DNA from: Oscillatoria sp. FACHB-1407
GTDB taxonomy: Bacteria > Cyanobacteriota > Cyanobacteriia > Elainellales > Elainellaceae
Length of the DNA stretch: 64,000 nucleotides
Direction: 5' to 3'
NCBI RefSeq assembly: GCF_014697545.1
Contig: NZ_JACJSA010000017.1
Span: 62,001 to 126,000 of the forward strand
The position numbers and the translations under genes are program-made. The notes beneath the pieces were generated by a model. The model made no database searches and was not told where the DNA came from. It saw nothing but the letters and a program-made list of their open reading frames with translations. This document shows positions 26,764 to 35,232 of the stretch, piece by piece (the first letter of the stretch is position 1; each line of letters begins with the position of its first letter).

Positions 26764-29124
26764 ATGGATCAATCAAGTTGGCAAAGATTTGTAGCATCTG
26801 TTGGCATTCTGGTCATGGCGAACTCCCTGAATTTGCCACTTCTTGCTGCACAGACTGGCAACTCTGACATACAACTGGCACAAAGTACTGCCAATCAGTG
26901 TGATATCAGTCGCGATGCCTTAGCTGAAGCCTCTGCCAGAACGTTAATTGAGCAGGTGCGTCAAACCCTCAGCGACCCCTCACGGGTATCTCACAGCGAT
27001 CGCCAGGTCGAAGAAGCGGCATTGATGATGATGCAGGCGTTTCGCGTCGTCCAAACCCCTCGCAATGCCACCGTTCGAGCCAACTTGACAGAAGAATTGA
27101 TCGTCAGTGCTCCGGGACAGAGCAGTTTGTTGGCGCAGGTTGCCCACCAGGCACAGGCTATGGAACGGTTAGACATCGTGCGAGAGGCACTACCCCCGGC
27201 ACTGCGATCGGTGCAAAGCTTGCCAACGGGATACAGTGCTGCCAAAGTCAGGTCATTTTTGGCGATCGCTACGTTGTATCAAGACATTGAACGGACTGAT
27301 CTGGCGATCGCTGCCTTGCGCCAAGCCCTGCAAGCCTCAACCTCGATTCGCGGAGAGGAATTCAAAGCGGTTGCCCTGACTAGCATTGCTCAGGGTTACA
27401 TTGCGATAGATCAGATTGACACGGCACTGCCGTTGCTAAACCAGTCTCGTCAGCTTGCCAACGCTATCAACCACCGTGACCCCAATCGCAAAGCCAAAGT
27501 ACTCGCCGCGATCGCCACTGCCTATGCGTCTGCCGGAGAGGTCGAACAGGCACTACAAACGGCTCAGAGCATTCAAAATGCGACCTATTATCGGGATGCT
27601 GCCCTGCGATCGGTGAGCGATCGCCTGGTCGCAACCAGCCAATTCGACCGTGCCTTACAAATCGCCGAAATACTTGAAACGGCTGAGTTACAAGCTCTGA
27701 CATTGGTAAATATTGCCGGTGGGTTGGCGCAAGCCGGACAGGTGGCGCAAGCCGAACAGGTGTTTGCAGATGCGATCGCCCAAAGCCGCACTGTTGGGGA
27801 TAATGACTCTTACGTTATGGCGCAGGTTGTGCAGCAATACGCTCAGGTGGGGCAACGTGATGCCGCTCGTGATGTCGCTCAAACCATCCCCGATGCCGCA
27901 ATTCGTGCCCAAACCTTAGTGGCGATCGCAAACCATTACAGCACGGCTAATCAAGCGGAACAGGTAACGGCTACGTTAGCGGAAGCCATTCAAGCGATTC
28001 AAACGATCAGCGATACGTCGCAACAGAGTAGTGTGTTTCAGGCGGTGATTGAGGACAATCTGCGACAGGGCAATTATGCAATGACGTTGCAAGTGGCGCA
28101 GGCTATTTCTGCTGATCGGATGGCGGTTCCCTCAGATCGGGCTGAGTTGATGGGACGGATTGCCCGTGAAGCGGCTGCGGCTCAAGGGTTTGATATAGCG
28201 TTGCAAGCAGCTGAAGCCATTGATCCACAATTCCCCGATTTGAGGAACCAGGCGTATCAGGCGATCGCCCTGAATCATGCGAAAACCGGACAATTTGAGC
28301 CAGCGTTGCAGGTCGTGGAATCGATCACCAACGATGGCGCGTATCCCTATCGCATCCGCACCCTGGCAGCGATTGCTGGAGAATATACCCAAACTCGCCA
28401 AACTGCTGCGGCTGAACGGTTGCTCGCCCAAGCAATCGAACAGGTACGCCAGTTGGATAACCCCGGCAGCAAAGCCGATGGATTAGCCGCGATCGCAATT
28501 CAACATGCCAACGCTGGATGGATTGACCGAGTTGCTGCCCTGCAAGCAGAGGCGTTGAGTTCAGCAGCACTCCTCTCAGACTCCTCCACAAACAGCCATG
28601 TGTTGCGCGAGATCGTAAATCAATACCTCAACGCCAGACAATACACCGCTGCGGTAGATGCCGCCGAAGCCATGTTAGAGACGGGCGATCGCATCAATAG
28701 CTTGAGCGAGGTTGTGAACCGAGCGATTCAAACGGGATCTTATGAAGCGGCCTTGCAGGCAACGACAACCCTCGATCTGCCCGAAATGAGAACCCGCTTT
28801 TTAATTACCCTTGCCGATCGCTATTTGCAAACGGCTCAACCAACGCAAGCGACAAGCCTTTTGGCGCAAGCTTTTGATATCGCTAAGAGCATTCCAGGTT
28901 CGGAGTCCAAAACGATTGTTGTGCGAATGGATCAGGATGCACAGGGCAACCCCATTCCCGGACTGACGGTGGACGATGATAACGATCGCGGCAGTTTGTT
29001 AGAGGCGATCGCGCTTACCTATGCTCAGGCAAGGCAATACAATCAAGCCGTACAAGTGGCGCGATCGATCCAGAATGCAACCACTCGAAATCAGTTGTTG
29101 CGGCGATTAGAGTGTTATCGATGA
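26764..29124 (+). CDS. Large exported helical-repeat (TPR-like) protein
   Basis: 786 residues. A probable signal peptide (VASVGILVMANSLNLPLLAAQ) is followed by roughly twenty TPR-like helical hairpins of 33-36 residues with recurring A..YA.AGEVEQALQTAQSI patterns and GYIAIDQIDTAL units. No enzymatic motif. It looks like a periplasmic or surface scaffold typical of cyanobacteria. The partner is unknown. It converges with a Uma2 gene three bases away. Two short non-repeat insertions occur (DQDAQGNPIPGLTVDDDND near the C-terminus). Confidence 0.7.
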   Translation: MDQSSWQRFVASVGILVMANSLNLPLLAAQTGNSDIQLAQSTANQCDISRDALAEASARTLIEQVRQTLSDPSRVSHSDRQVEEAALMMMQAFRVVQTPRNATVRANLTEELIVSAPGQSSLLAQVAHQAQAMERLDIVREALPPALRSVQSLPTGYSAAKVRSFLAIATLYQDIERTDLAIAALRQALQASTSIRGEEFKAVALTSIAQGYIAIDQIDTALPLLNQSRQLANAINHRDPNRKAKVLAAIATAYASAGEVEQALQTAQSIQNATYYRDAALRSVSDRLVATSQFDRALQIAEILETAELQALTLVNIAGGLAQAGQVAQAEQVFADAIAQSRTVGDNDSYVMAQVVQQYAQVGQRDAARDVAQTIPDAAIRAQTLVAIANHYSTANQAEQVTATLAEAIQAIQTISDTSQQSSVFQAVIEDNLRQGNYAMTLQVAQAISADRMAVPSDRAELMGRIAREAAAAQGFDIALQAAEAIDPQFPDLRNQAYQAIALNHAKTGQFEPALQVVESITNDGAYPYRIRTLAAIAGEYTQTRQTAAAERLLAQAIEQVRQLDNPGSKADGLAAIAIQHANAGWIDRVAALQAEALSSAALLSDSSTNSHVLREIVNQYLNARQYTAAVDAAEAMLETGDRINSLSEVVNRAIQTGSYEAALQATTTLDLPEMRTRFLITLADRYLQTAQPTQATSLLAQAFDIAKSIPGSESKTIVVRMDQDAQGNPIPGLTVDDDNDRGSLLEAIALTYAQARQYNQAVQVARSIQNATTRNQLLRRLECYR

Positions 29125-29127
29125 CTA

Positions 29128-29670
29128 TCACAACAATCGCTGAACCGAAACTGAAATATCTACAAAAGCTAATGGTGTAATTCCTCCATCCTTGAGTGTC
29201 AGTTCTTCGGTGTATTGATTGGCTTGAGGGTGTCTAAATACAATTATCTGTTTAGCAACAAGGTGTTCTAAAACCCAATATTCTTGAATTCCTGCTGTTG
29301 CATAAATTGCTGCTTTCAACTCCAGGTCTTTCTTGAGACTGGTTTTAGCAACTTCTACAATCCAGAAGATGTCTTGAGGAAAAGGATGGCGATCGCGATA
29401 GGTTGATTCTGGTAGTCGAACAATCGCAATATCTGGTTCGGGTTCCGAATTAGATAAAGTGATGGGACCGTTAAAGCGAACATCAGCTTTACCCGCTAAC
29501 AACTCTTCTAAATATTTAGCCCCTCGTTTTGCGGTGGTGTAGTCCAATGGGGTTTCTGGACTCATCTCAACAATTTCACCCGCTAACAATTCCACACGAC
29601 GACCCTGCAAAATACCCGCCTCAACCATGCGGTGATAGTCATCTACAGACCATTTAGCCAGTGTCTTCAT
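29128..29670 (-). CDS. Uma2-family (DUF820) restriction-endonuclease-like protein
   Basis: 180 residues of the PD-(D/E)XK-like Uma2 family, which is greatly expanded in cyanobacteria. Visible are the N-terminal WSVDDYHRMVEAGILQGRRVELLAGEIVEMSP, the acidic EPDIAIV, and the core IVEVAKTSLKKDLELKAAIYA with Glu and Lys residues, then GIQEYWVLE. Biological function is undetermined. Proposed roles are in transposition-like or DNA-processing activity. Start ATG 29670. Confidence 0.88.
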   Translation of the reverse strand: MKTLAKWSVDDYHRMVEAGILQGRRVELLAGEIVEMSPETPLDYTTAKRGAKYLEELLAGKADVRFNGPITLSNSEPEPDIAIVRLPESTYRDRHPFPQDIFWIVEVAKTSLKKDLELKAAIYATAGIQEYWVLEHLVAKQIIVFRHPQANQYTEELTLKDGGITPLAFVDISVSVQRLL

Positions 29671-29782
29671 GATGGCAGTACTAACGTTGAACTTGGTTCA
29701 ATTTTATAGCAGAGATAAGGGTGAGGGGCTAATAAGCGAGATATTGCCCCACTCCCCATTCCCTACTCCCCACTCCCTCACA

Positions 29783-31648
29783 CTACGCAGATTCCAACGT
29801 CTGAAGCATGTGCAGGTGAGCATATAGCCCTTGCTGGTCTAACAATTGCTCGTGCGTACCGACTTCAACGATGCGCCCCTGATCTAGTACAACGATCTTG
29901 TCGGCTTCGCGAATGGTACTGAGGCGATGGGCGATGATGATCGTCGTGCGGGTTCCGAGGATCGATCGCATAGCCCGTTGAATCCCCCGTTCTGACTCAG
30001 AATCGAGGCTAGAGGTGGCTTCGTCAAACACCAACACATCTGGATCAACCAGCAGTGCGCGGGCGATGCCTAAGCGTTGTCGTTGACCTCCTGACAAGCG
30101 CACCCCCCGTTCGCCAACGGACGTAAAGTAGCCCTCTGGAAGTTGCTGAATGAAGCGATCGGCTTGAGCAATGCGGCAGGCTTCGCGAACTTGCTCAAAG
30201 GTAGCACCGGAATTGCCATACATGAGATTGTCGAGAATCGTTCCGTTAAACACGTCCACGTCTTGATGCACGATCGCCAACCGACGACGATATTCCCCAA
30301 CGTCGAGCGATCGCACCTCATCCCCATCCATCAAAATCTTGCCGTAAGTCGGCTCAAAATAGCGGAATAGCAGTTTCATCAGAGTTGATTTGCCTGACCC
30401 AGATGGACCTACAATGGCGACGGTTTGGCACGGTTCGATCAGCAGTTCGATATCCCGCAACACCAGGTTGCGATCGTCGTAGCTAAAGCTGACGTTGCAG
30501 AAGTGCAGTTTGCCGCTGAAGCGATAGGGTTGAGATGAGGGCAAAGCGATTACCCCATTCGAGGCATTGTTTCGTCTTGTGGTTAGCGGCGAATCGACCC
30601 CGGCAGGTTGCTGCATCAACTCGTGGAAGTGGAGCATTGGTGGATAGCGGCGTGCCAGCGTTTCGGTTAGTCCGTGAATAGGAGACAGTTCGGCGTATGC
30701 CATGTTGGCGATCGTGAAGGTTGTAATGAAATGTCCCAGGGAAATGTCACCTCGCACAGCTGATAGCAGCGTGAATGACAACACCGAGAACACACAGAGT
30801 TGAACGAGCGTATTTTGCCGACAGTTGAGTTTGACAAAACCTGTGTGAACGCGATATTGCAGCACCTTAAATTCACGGTTTACTCGTCGCTGTTGCCGTT
30901 TTAATTCGGTCATTTCAGTGGCAAAGGCTTTCACCGTTTTAATGTTGGTGACAATCTCGGCAGTGCGGCTTTCAGTATTCTCGCGATACCGCTCAATCCA
31001 TTTTTCTTGTTGCACAAGCGATCGCAACCCTCTCAGATTGATGCTGAGGATGAAGATAAATGAGGCAAGTAGAACGATCGCAATTCTCCATTCAATGAAA
31101 CAAACGATGATGAAGATTCCGGCGAGACGAATGAGTTTGGGAATCAGTTGTCCAGCAATCTCACCGAATGCCCAGGTGTGATTCACAATGCCGTTTGTAA
31201 TTCGTCCTGAAATGCGTCCTGAATTGTGGTCGTCATAGAACTTTAAGGGTAAGCTCAATAGCTTTTCTAGAGACTTTTGGAAGTAATCTCGGCGTGCTCG
31301 CAATGCTGTACTCCAGCTTAACCAGGAGCTAATCCAGGGTTGAATTGGAGCCTTAATAACCGTGACGAAAAAGATCAGTCCCAGCAAAACATAGAGAGTG
31401 AGAGAGCGATCTGCTGGATGATGTGTCCATTGTGCTAGCTGAGTGACTACAGAGTGCAGCCATGCGTCGATTGGTTGTCCAGATAGCACATTGAGAATTT
31501 GTCCCATTGTGTAAGGAGCAACTAAATCAAGAAGTTGAAATGTACTGATTCCTAAAGTACTGGCAAGAGCAGGAATCCAGTAGGGACGATAGTAGCCAAT
31601 GATGTCACGAAAAGTAGCCATTACGATATCCGATGTACTCCAAAACAC
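29783..31648 (-). CDS. ABC transporter, fused permease and ATPase (ABCB type)
   Basis: 621 residues, an exporter half-transporter that would dimerise. The membrane domain spans residues about 30-340 with five or six segments. The ATPase domain carries Walker A GPSGSGKST, signature LSGGQRQR, Walker B VLVFDEATSSLD and the His switch IIAHRLST. Cyanobacterial relatives export lipids, glycolipids or drugs. The substrate is unknown. No adjacent periplasmic adaptor or second half-transporter, so a homodimer is likely. Start ATG 31648. MFWSTSDIVMATF also offers ATG 31621. Confidence 0.92.
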   Translation of the reverse strand: MFWSTSDIVMATFRDIIGYYRPYWIPALASTLGISTFQLLDLVAPYTMGQILNVLSGQPIDAWLHSVVTQLAQWTHHPADRSLTLYVLLGLIFFVTVIKAPIQPWISSWLSWSTALRARRDYFQKSLEKLLSLPLKFYDDHNSGRISGRITNGIVNHTWAFGEIAGQLIPKLIRLAGIFIIVCFIEWRIAIVLLASFIFILSINLRGLRSLVQQEKWIERYRENTESRTAEIVTNIKTVKAFATEMTELKRQQRRVNREFKVLQYRVHTGFVKLNCRQNTLVQLCVFSVLSFTLLSAVRGDISLGHFITTFTIANMAYAELSPIHGLTETLARRYPPMLHFHELMQQPAGVDSPLTTRRNNASNGVIALPSSQPYRFSGKLHFCNVSFSYDDRNLVLRDIELLIEPCQTVAIVGPSGSGKSTLMKLLFRYFEPTYGKILMDGDEVRSLDVGEYRRRLAIVHQDVDVFNGTILDNLMYGNSGATFEQVREACRIAQADRFIQQLPEGYFTSVGERGVRLSGGQRQRLGIARALLVDPDVLVFDEATSSLDSESERGIQRAMRSILGTRTTIIIAHRLSTIREADKIVVLDQGRIVEVGTHEQLLDQQGLYAHLHMLQTLESA

Positions 31649-32145
31649 CTTCGTCAGTCTTGATCACGTAAAGGTGCAAGTCATCCGTAAATTCGCTGGC
31701 TGTCATCTATCCTGGGATAGACTAAGGTTCTAAAAGCATAAAAACATTCTCCGATTGAGACGATCAATTTCGGCTCAAACTTGCTTACTGATTGAGATTA
31801 AGAGGCGATCGCCTCTTGCATTAAGCCTTCAAAATGGCTCCCCGTAAGATCACGTACCCTCTGCAAATATCTGCAAAGTAATAACGTAGCTGAATTTGGG
31901 GAATTTTGAGATTGAGTCAGCTTTAGCCGGGGTACAGCAATCACAAGAAATTTACTCTACAGATTGGGATCACCACAGTGACAAAACAGAGGATATTTGA
32001 ATGGTTTCCAGGGTCAATGCGGATGCTCGTAGGGGCGGGTTTAGCTATTTACTGACGGCAAACCCAAAAACTGATCTGCAAAATCCACCCCTGCTTACAC
32101 CTACCTTTATCACAATTTAATTTGGTATCACTCAATTTATTCCCT
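31649..32145. other. Intergenic region with a degenerate family A repeat
   Basis: About 500 bases upstream of the ABC exporter and downstream of the DUF1611 gene. GTAGGGGCGGGTTTAGC at 32029 and a decayed second arm near 32090 are family A relics. Nothing else is recognisable. Confidence 0.5.
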
Positions 32146-33186
32146 TCACATCAAAATTGCGTCCAGTAGTGGCTCGGCATCAAAGCGAATGGGATCGGTG
32201 CAGGGTAGCCCTGTTTCCAGTTGGACGCGCTCGATCGCCGCTTGTGCTTCCGTGTCGCTGAGGGAAAAGGTATTGAGAGCGATCGCCGCAACTTTGGCGG
32301 GAGCAAAGGAACCTCCTGCTTCTGCAACGGTTTCGTAGACTTGAATGACTTTAGACAGAGGCGGAATCGGCACATCGGGGCAGTTGTAAATGCTGGTTTG
32401 TCCGGCACGATGTACGAGGATGAGATGGGTCGGTTGAGTGCCCCGCAGCAAGGGCAGTGTGGCAGTTGAGGCAGGGTTCATCAACGCCCCCTGACCTTCC
32501 ACAAACAAAATGTCGTGGTTATCCCCGTGGCGCATCACGACCTGTTCCACTGCACCTGCGGCAAAGTCTACCCGCACCGCATCGAGGGGAATGCCATCAT
32601 GCCCCAGCATGAGTCCCGTTTGCCCCGTAGCGATGAACTGCGATCGCAATCCCCGTTCTCTGGCAGCCCGATTCAATTCCAAACTGGTAGACATCTTGCC
32701 AACGCTCATATCCGTGCCCACCGTCAGCACCCGCAAACAGGAGAGCGATCGCGCCTTCGCACTGCCCACTGTTAACCCGTTTGGTTCCTGCCGCACATCC
32801 CAGATCCACTGTCCCGGTTTCAGCAACGGAGCCAGATCAGGAGCGATCGCCATTGGCGTATGTAGCCCATTCACCACCGACAATCCAGCCGCAACGCCCT
32901 GTTTTACCTCCTGACGCCATGCCTCTGGCAACGCTCCGCCAGAGGGGGCAATGCCGATGCTCAACACTGTGGGTTGATAGGGCAACGCATCTACCACCGA
33001 TGCCACGATGGGCACATCGCGATCGATGCCCGTGAGTTCCTTAAGCGATCGCCCTATTGATTCGCGATCGACCACCGCCACAATCGGAATGTCGCTGTAG
33101 CGCAGCAAGGAAATTCCCGTTTTACCTTTAGAGCTTTGTAGCCCCTCATGCAGTAGAATCGCAACCCGATCGTTGGCAGTCAACAT
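32146..33186 (-). CDS. DUF1611 (DgcN-like) P-loop protein
   Basis: 346 residues. The N-terminal Rossmann-like domain is followed by a P-loop domain (VGTDMSVGKMSTSLEL, about residues 176-191) and LFVEGQGALMNP. The family includes DgcN, described with its partner DgcA (a dipeptide-epimerase homologue) in D-glutamate/N-acetyl-glutamate metabolism. The neighbouring gene here is exactly such an epimerase homologue, so the pairing is conserved. Role in this organism is inferred. The ATG is preceded on the coding strand by a pure pyrimidine tract without Shine-Dalgarno. A 30-bp repeat array separates it from the epimerase. Confidence 0.85.
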   Translation of the reverse strand: MLTANDRVAILLHEGLQSSKGKTGISLLRYSDIPIVAVVDRESIGRSLKELTGIDRDVPIVASVVDALPYQPTVLSIGIAPSGGALPEAWRQEVKQGVAAGLSVVNGLHTPMAIAPDLAPLLKPGQWIWDVRQEPNGLTVGSAKARSLSCLRVLTVGTDMSVGKMSTSLELNRAARERGLRSQFIATGQTGLMLGHDGIPLDAVRVDFAAGAVEQVVMRHGDNHDILFVEGQGALMNPASTATLPLLRGTQPTHLILVHRAGQTSIYNCPDVPIPPLSKVIQVYETVAEAGGSFAPAKVAAIALNTFSLSDTEAQAAIERVQLETGLPCTDPIRFDAEPLLDAILM

Positions 33187-33189
33187 ATA

Positions 33190-33436
33190 AGAAAAAAGAA
33201 GAGAGAAAAGGGGAAAAAGGATGAACGATGAAAAGAAGGATGAATGATAAAGGCTAAAGGATAAAAAGGATGAATGATAAAGGTAAGGGAAACAAGAAGA
33301 GAGAAGAGGAAGAAAAGGCTAAGGGATAAAAAGGATGAATGATAAAGGCTAAAGGATAAAAAGGATGAATGATAAAGGCTAAGGGATAAAAAGGATGAAT
33401 GATAAAGGCTAAAGGATAAAAAGGATGGAATAAGAA
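33190..33436 (-). repeat. 30-bp tandem repeat array
   Basis: Units of 30 bases (GGCTAAAGGATAAAAAGGAT then GAATGATAAA on the plus strand) start at 33317, 33347, 33377 and 33407, with irregular copies back to 33190. It is pyrimidine-only on the strand of the flanking genes. Open frames across it are artefacts. Heptamer relatives continue at 33595-33690. Confidence 0.85.
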
Positions 33437-33667
33437 GAAAAACGGATAATGGTGTGCTGATGCAACTGATAAATTTTGGAAGGGCATTTTGCGCAACGCC
33501 TGTACAGCGATAGTCAGGTTTCGAGAATCATATCTGCCAGCAACACTAAAACTATAGAAATGGTATGAAACATCAGAATTAATTCATTCTTTTCCTTTTT
33601 TGTTCTTCATTCTTTATTCTTCATTCTTATTCTTCATTCTTATCCTTCATCCTTTATCCTTCATCCT

Positions 33668-34723
33668 TCATCCTTCATCCTTCCCTCTCACCACTCCTAG
33701 CCCGGGTAAATCGGTTGGCACGAAGCAACCCTTTTCTAACGTGGCACCTGTGAACGGATCGTCGATCAAATTTAGGTGACTATCTAAATCCAGGTGGTCG
33801 GCAAAGGGGGCAAGATGAGCCGCTGCTGTGTTGGAAAGGGCACTGTCGGAGTAGCAGCCAAACATAATGTATAAGCCGTGAGCACGAGCCGTTGCAATCA
33901 TCCGTCTTGCCTCGGTCAATCCGCCCGACTTCATTAATTTGATGTTGATACCATGCACCCGATCTGCCAGTTTTGGGATGTCGTCGCTGGTGAAGCAGCT
34001 TTCATCCACAAAGATTGGCAGGGGTGATTCGCGGTAGAGGGTCGGCAGGTCGTGTTCCTGTCCCTCCGGTAAGGGTTGCTCGATGTAGGTTACGCCCTGC
34101 TCCGCGAGCCAGTGCGACATCGAGAGGGCATCCTCCAGGCTCCAACCGCCATTTGCATCGATGCTTACTTTTGCGTCTGGAGGGACTTCTGTGAGGACAG
34201 CTTTGAGCATGGCTTGATCCGCCTCAATACCAGCAGGACTGCCCAACTTCACTTTGATTGCCCGGAAGGGTGCAACCTCCAGCCAGCGACGAGTCCGCTC
34301 CTGTGCTGCTTCTGGGGAGTTGATGCCGATAGTGGCAGAGGTAGGCACAATGCGATCGCGCTCCAGTCCCCACAACTTCCACAGGGGTAAATCGACTCGC
34401 TTGCCCAACCAATCGTGAAGTGCCAGGTCGATGGCAGTGCGAGCCGCTGAGGGAATTTGCAATTTCAGCAAGTGTTGCTCGATCGCCTGCTGATCAAAGG
34501 GAGTGAAGGCTTCGAGTTGAGGCGCGACAGTCTGGAGAACCTGGGCGATCGCCTCTGTGGTTTGTGCTTCTCCCCTGACTGAAAAGGGAGACGCTTCGCC
34601 CCAACCCTCAATGTCATCGTGGGCGATCGTCAGCCAGACGTTGGTGGTCTGGGCAGTGGTGCCCCGGCTAATGGTTAGGGGAAATCGCTTGTTAACGGTA
34701 AACGTCTCAACTCGAAGTTTCAA
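33668..34723 (-). CDS. Dipeptide epimerase (enolase superfamily)
   Basis: 351 residues of the muconate-lactonising/L-Ala-D/L-Glu epimerase subgroup. Visible motifs are the catalytic Lys pair in AIKVKLGS, metal ligands in SIDANGGWS (Asp), IEQPL (Glu) and FVDESC (Asp), and the second Lys in GINIKLMKSGG. It would racemise a dipeptide or N-acyl amino acid. Together with the DUF1611 gene it suggests a murein-peptide or D-glutamate pathway. The start is TTG 34723, two bases after the stop of the peroxiredoxin gene, with AAAGG-like sequence before it, so translation is probably coupled. Confidence 0.9.
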   Translation of the reverse strand: MKLRVETFTVNKRFPLTISRGTTAQTTNVWLTIAHDDIEGWGEASPFSVRGEAQTTEAIAQVLQTVAPQLEAFTPFDQQAIEQHLLKLQIPSAARTAIDLALHDWLGKRVDLPLWKLWGLERDRIVPTSATIGINSPEAAQERTRRWLEVAPFRAIKVKLGSPAGIEADQAMLKAVLTEVPPDAKVSIDANGGWSLEDALSMSHWLAEQGVTYIEQPLPEGQEHDLPTLYRESPLPIFVDESCFTSDDIPKLADRVHGINIKLMKSGGLTEARRMIATARAHGLYIMFGCYSDSALSNTAAAHLAPFADHLDLDSHLNLIDDPFTGATLEKGCFVPTDLPGLGVVRGKDEG

Positions 34724-34725
34724 TG

Positions 34726-35163
34726 CTAAACCTTTAGATCTGCGAGGATATCGGTGGCGTGCGTTTCGGTTTTAACGGAGTTATACACCTTAATGATGCT
34801 GCCGTCTCCACCGATCACATAGGTGACCCGCTTGGAGTAACCACCGCCATCCACATCATAGGCTTTGGTCAATTCACCGTTGACATCCGCCAGCAACGGA
34901 AAGGGCAGGCTAAATTTTTCGGTGAAGCGTTGGTGCGAGGCTTCATCATCCATGCTGACTCCAAACACAGTGATGTCTTTGCCTTGATAGTCGGCATAGT
35001 AGTCGCGGAAGCTGCACGCTTCTTTGGTGCAACCGGGGGTGTCATCTTTGGGATAGAAATAGAGCACGACCGTTTTGCCAGCGTAATCAGACAACTTAAC
35101 GGTGTTGCCATTGGTGTCTTTGACTGTGAAATCTGGAGCTTTTGTACCAACTGAGAGAGGCAT
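34726..35163 (-). CDS. prxQ: Peroxiredoxin Q (BCP family)
   Basis: 145 residues, thioredoxin-dependent peroxidase. The peroxidatic C45 lies in DTPGCTKEAC and the resolving C50 five residues later, the PrxQ arrangement. KVGTKAPDF-like start and VLYFYPKD are typical. It protects against hydrogen and alkyl peroxides in the cytoplasm or near thylakoids. It is the first gene of a minus-strand pair with the epimerase (two-base spacing). Start ATG 35163. Confidence 0.93.
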   Translation of the reverse strand: MPLSVGTKAPDFTVKDTNGNTVKLSDYAGKTVVLYFYPKDDTPGCTKEACSFRDYYADYQGKDITVFGVSMDDEASHQRFTEKFSLPFPLLADVNGELTKAYDVDGGGYSKRVTYVIGGDGSIIKVYNSVKTETHATDILADLKV

Positions 35164-35232
35164 AGATTCCTATTTCATCCATCTCAAATACAGTTACAGA
35201 TTGTAATACTAATTCTGGGTGCAACGTTAGCG

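Noticed and set aside
33254-33496. Minus-strand ORF across the 30-bp repeat
   Set aside because: Pure repeat translation (HPFYPLAFII) without a start signal.
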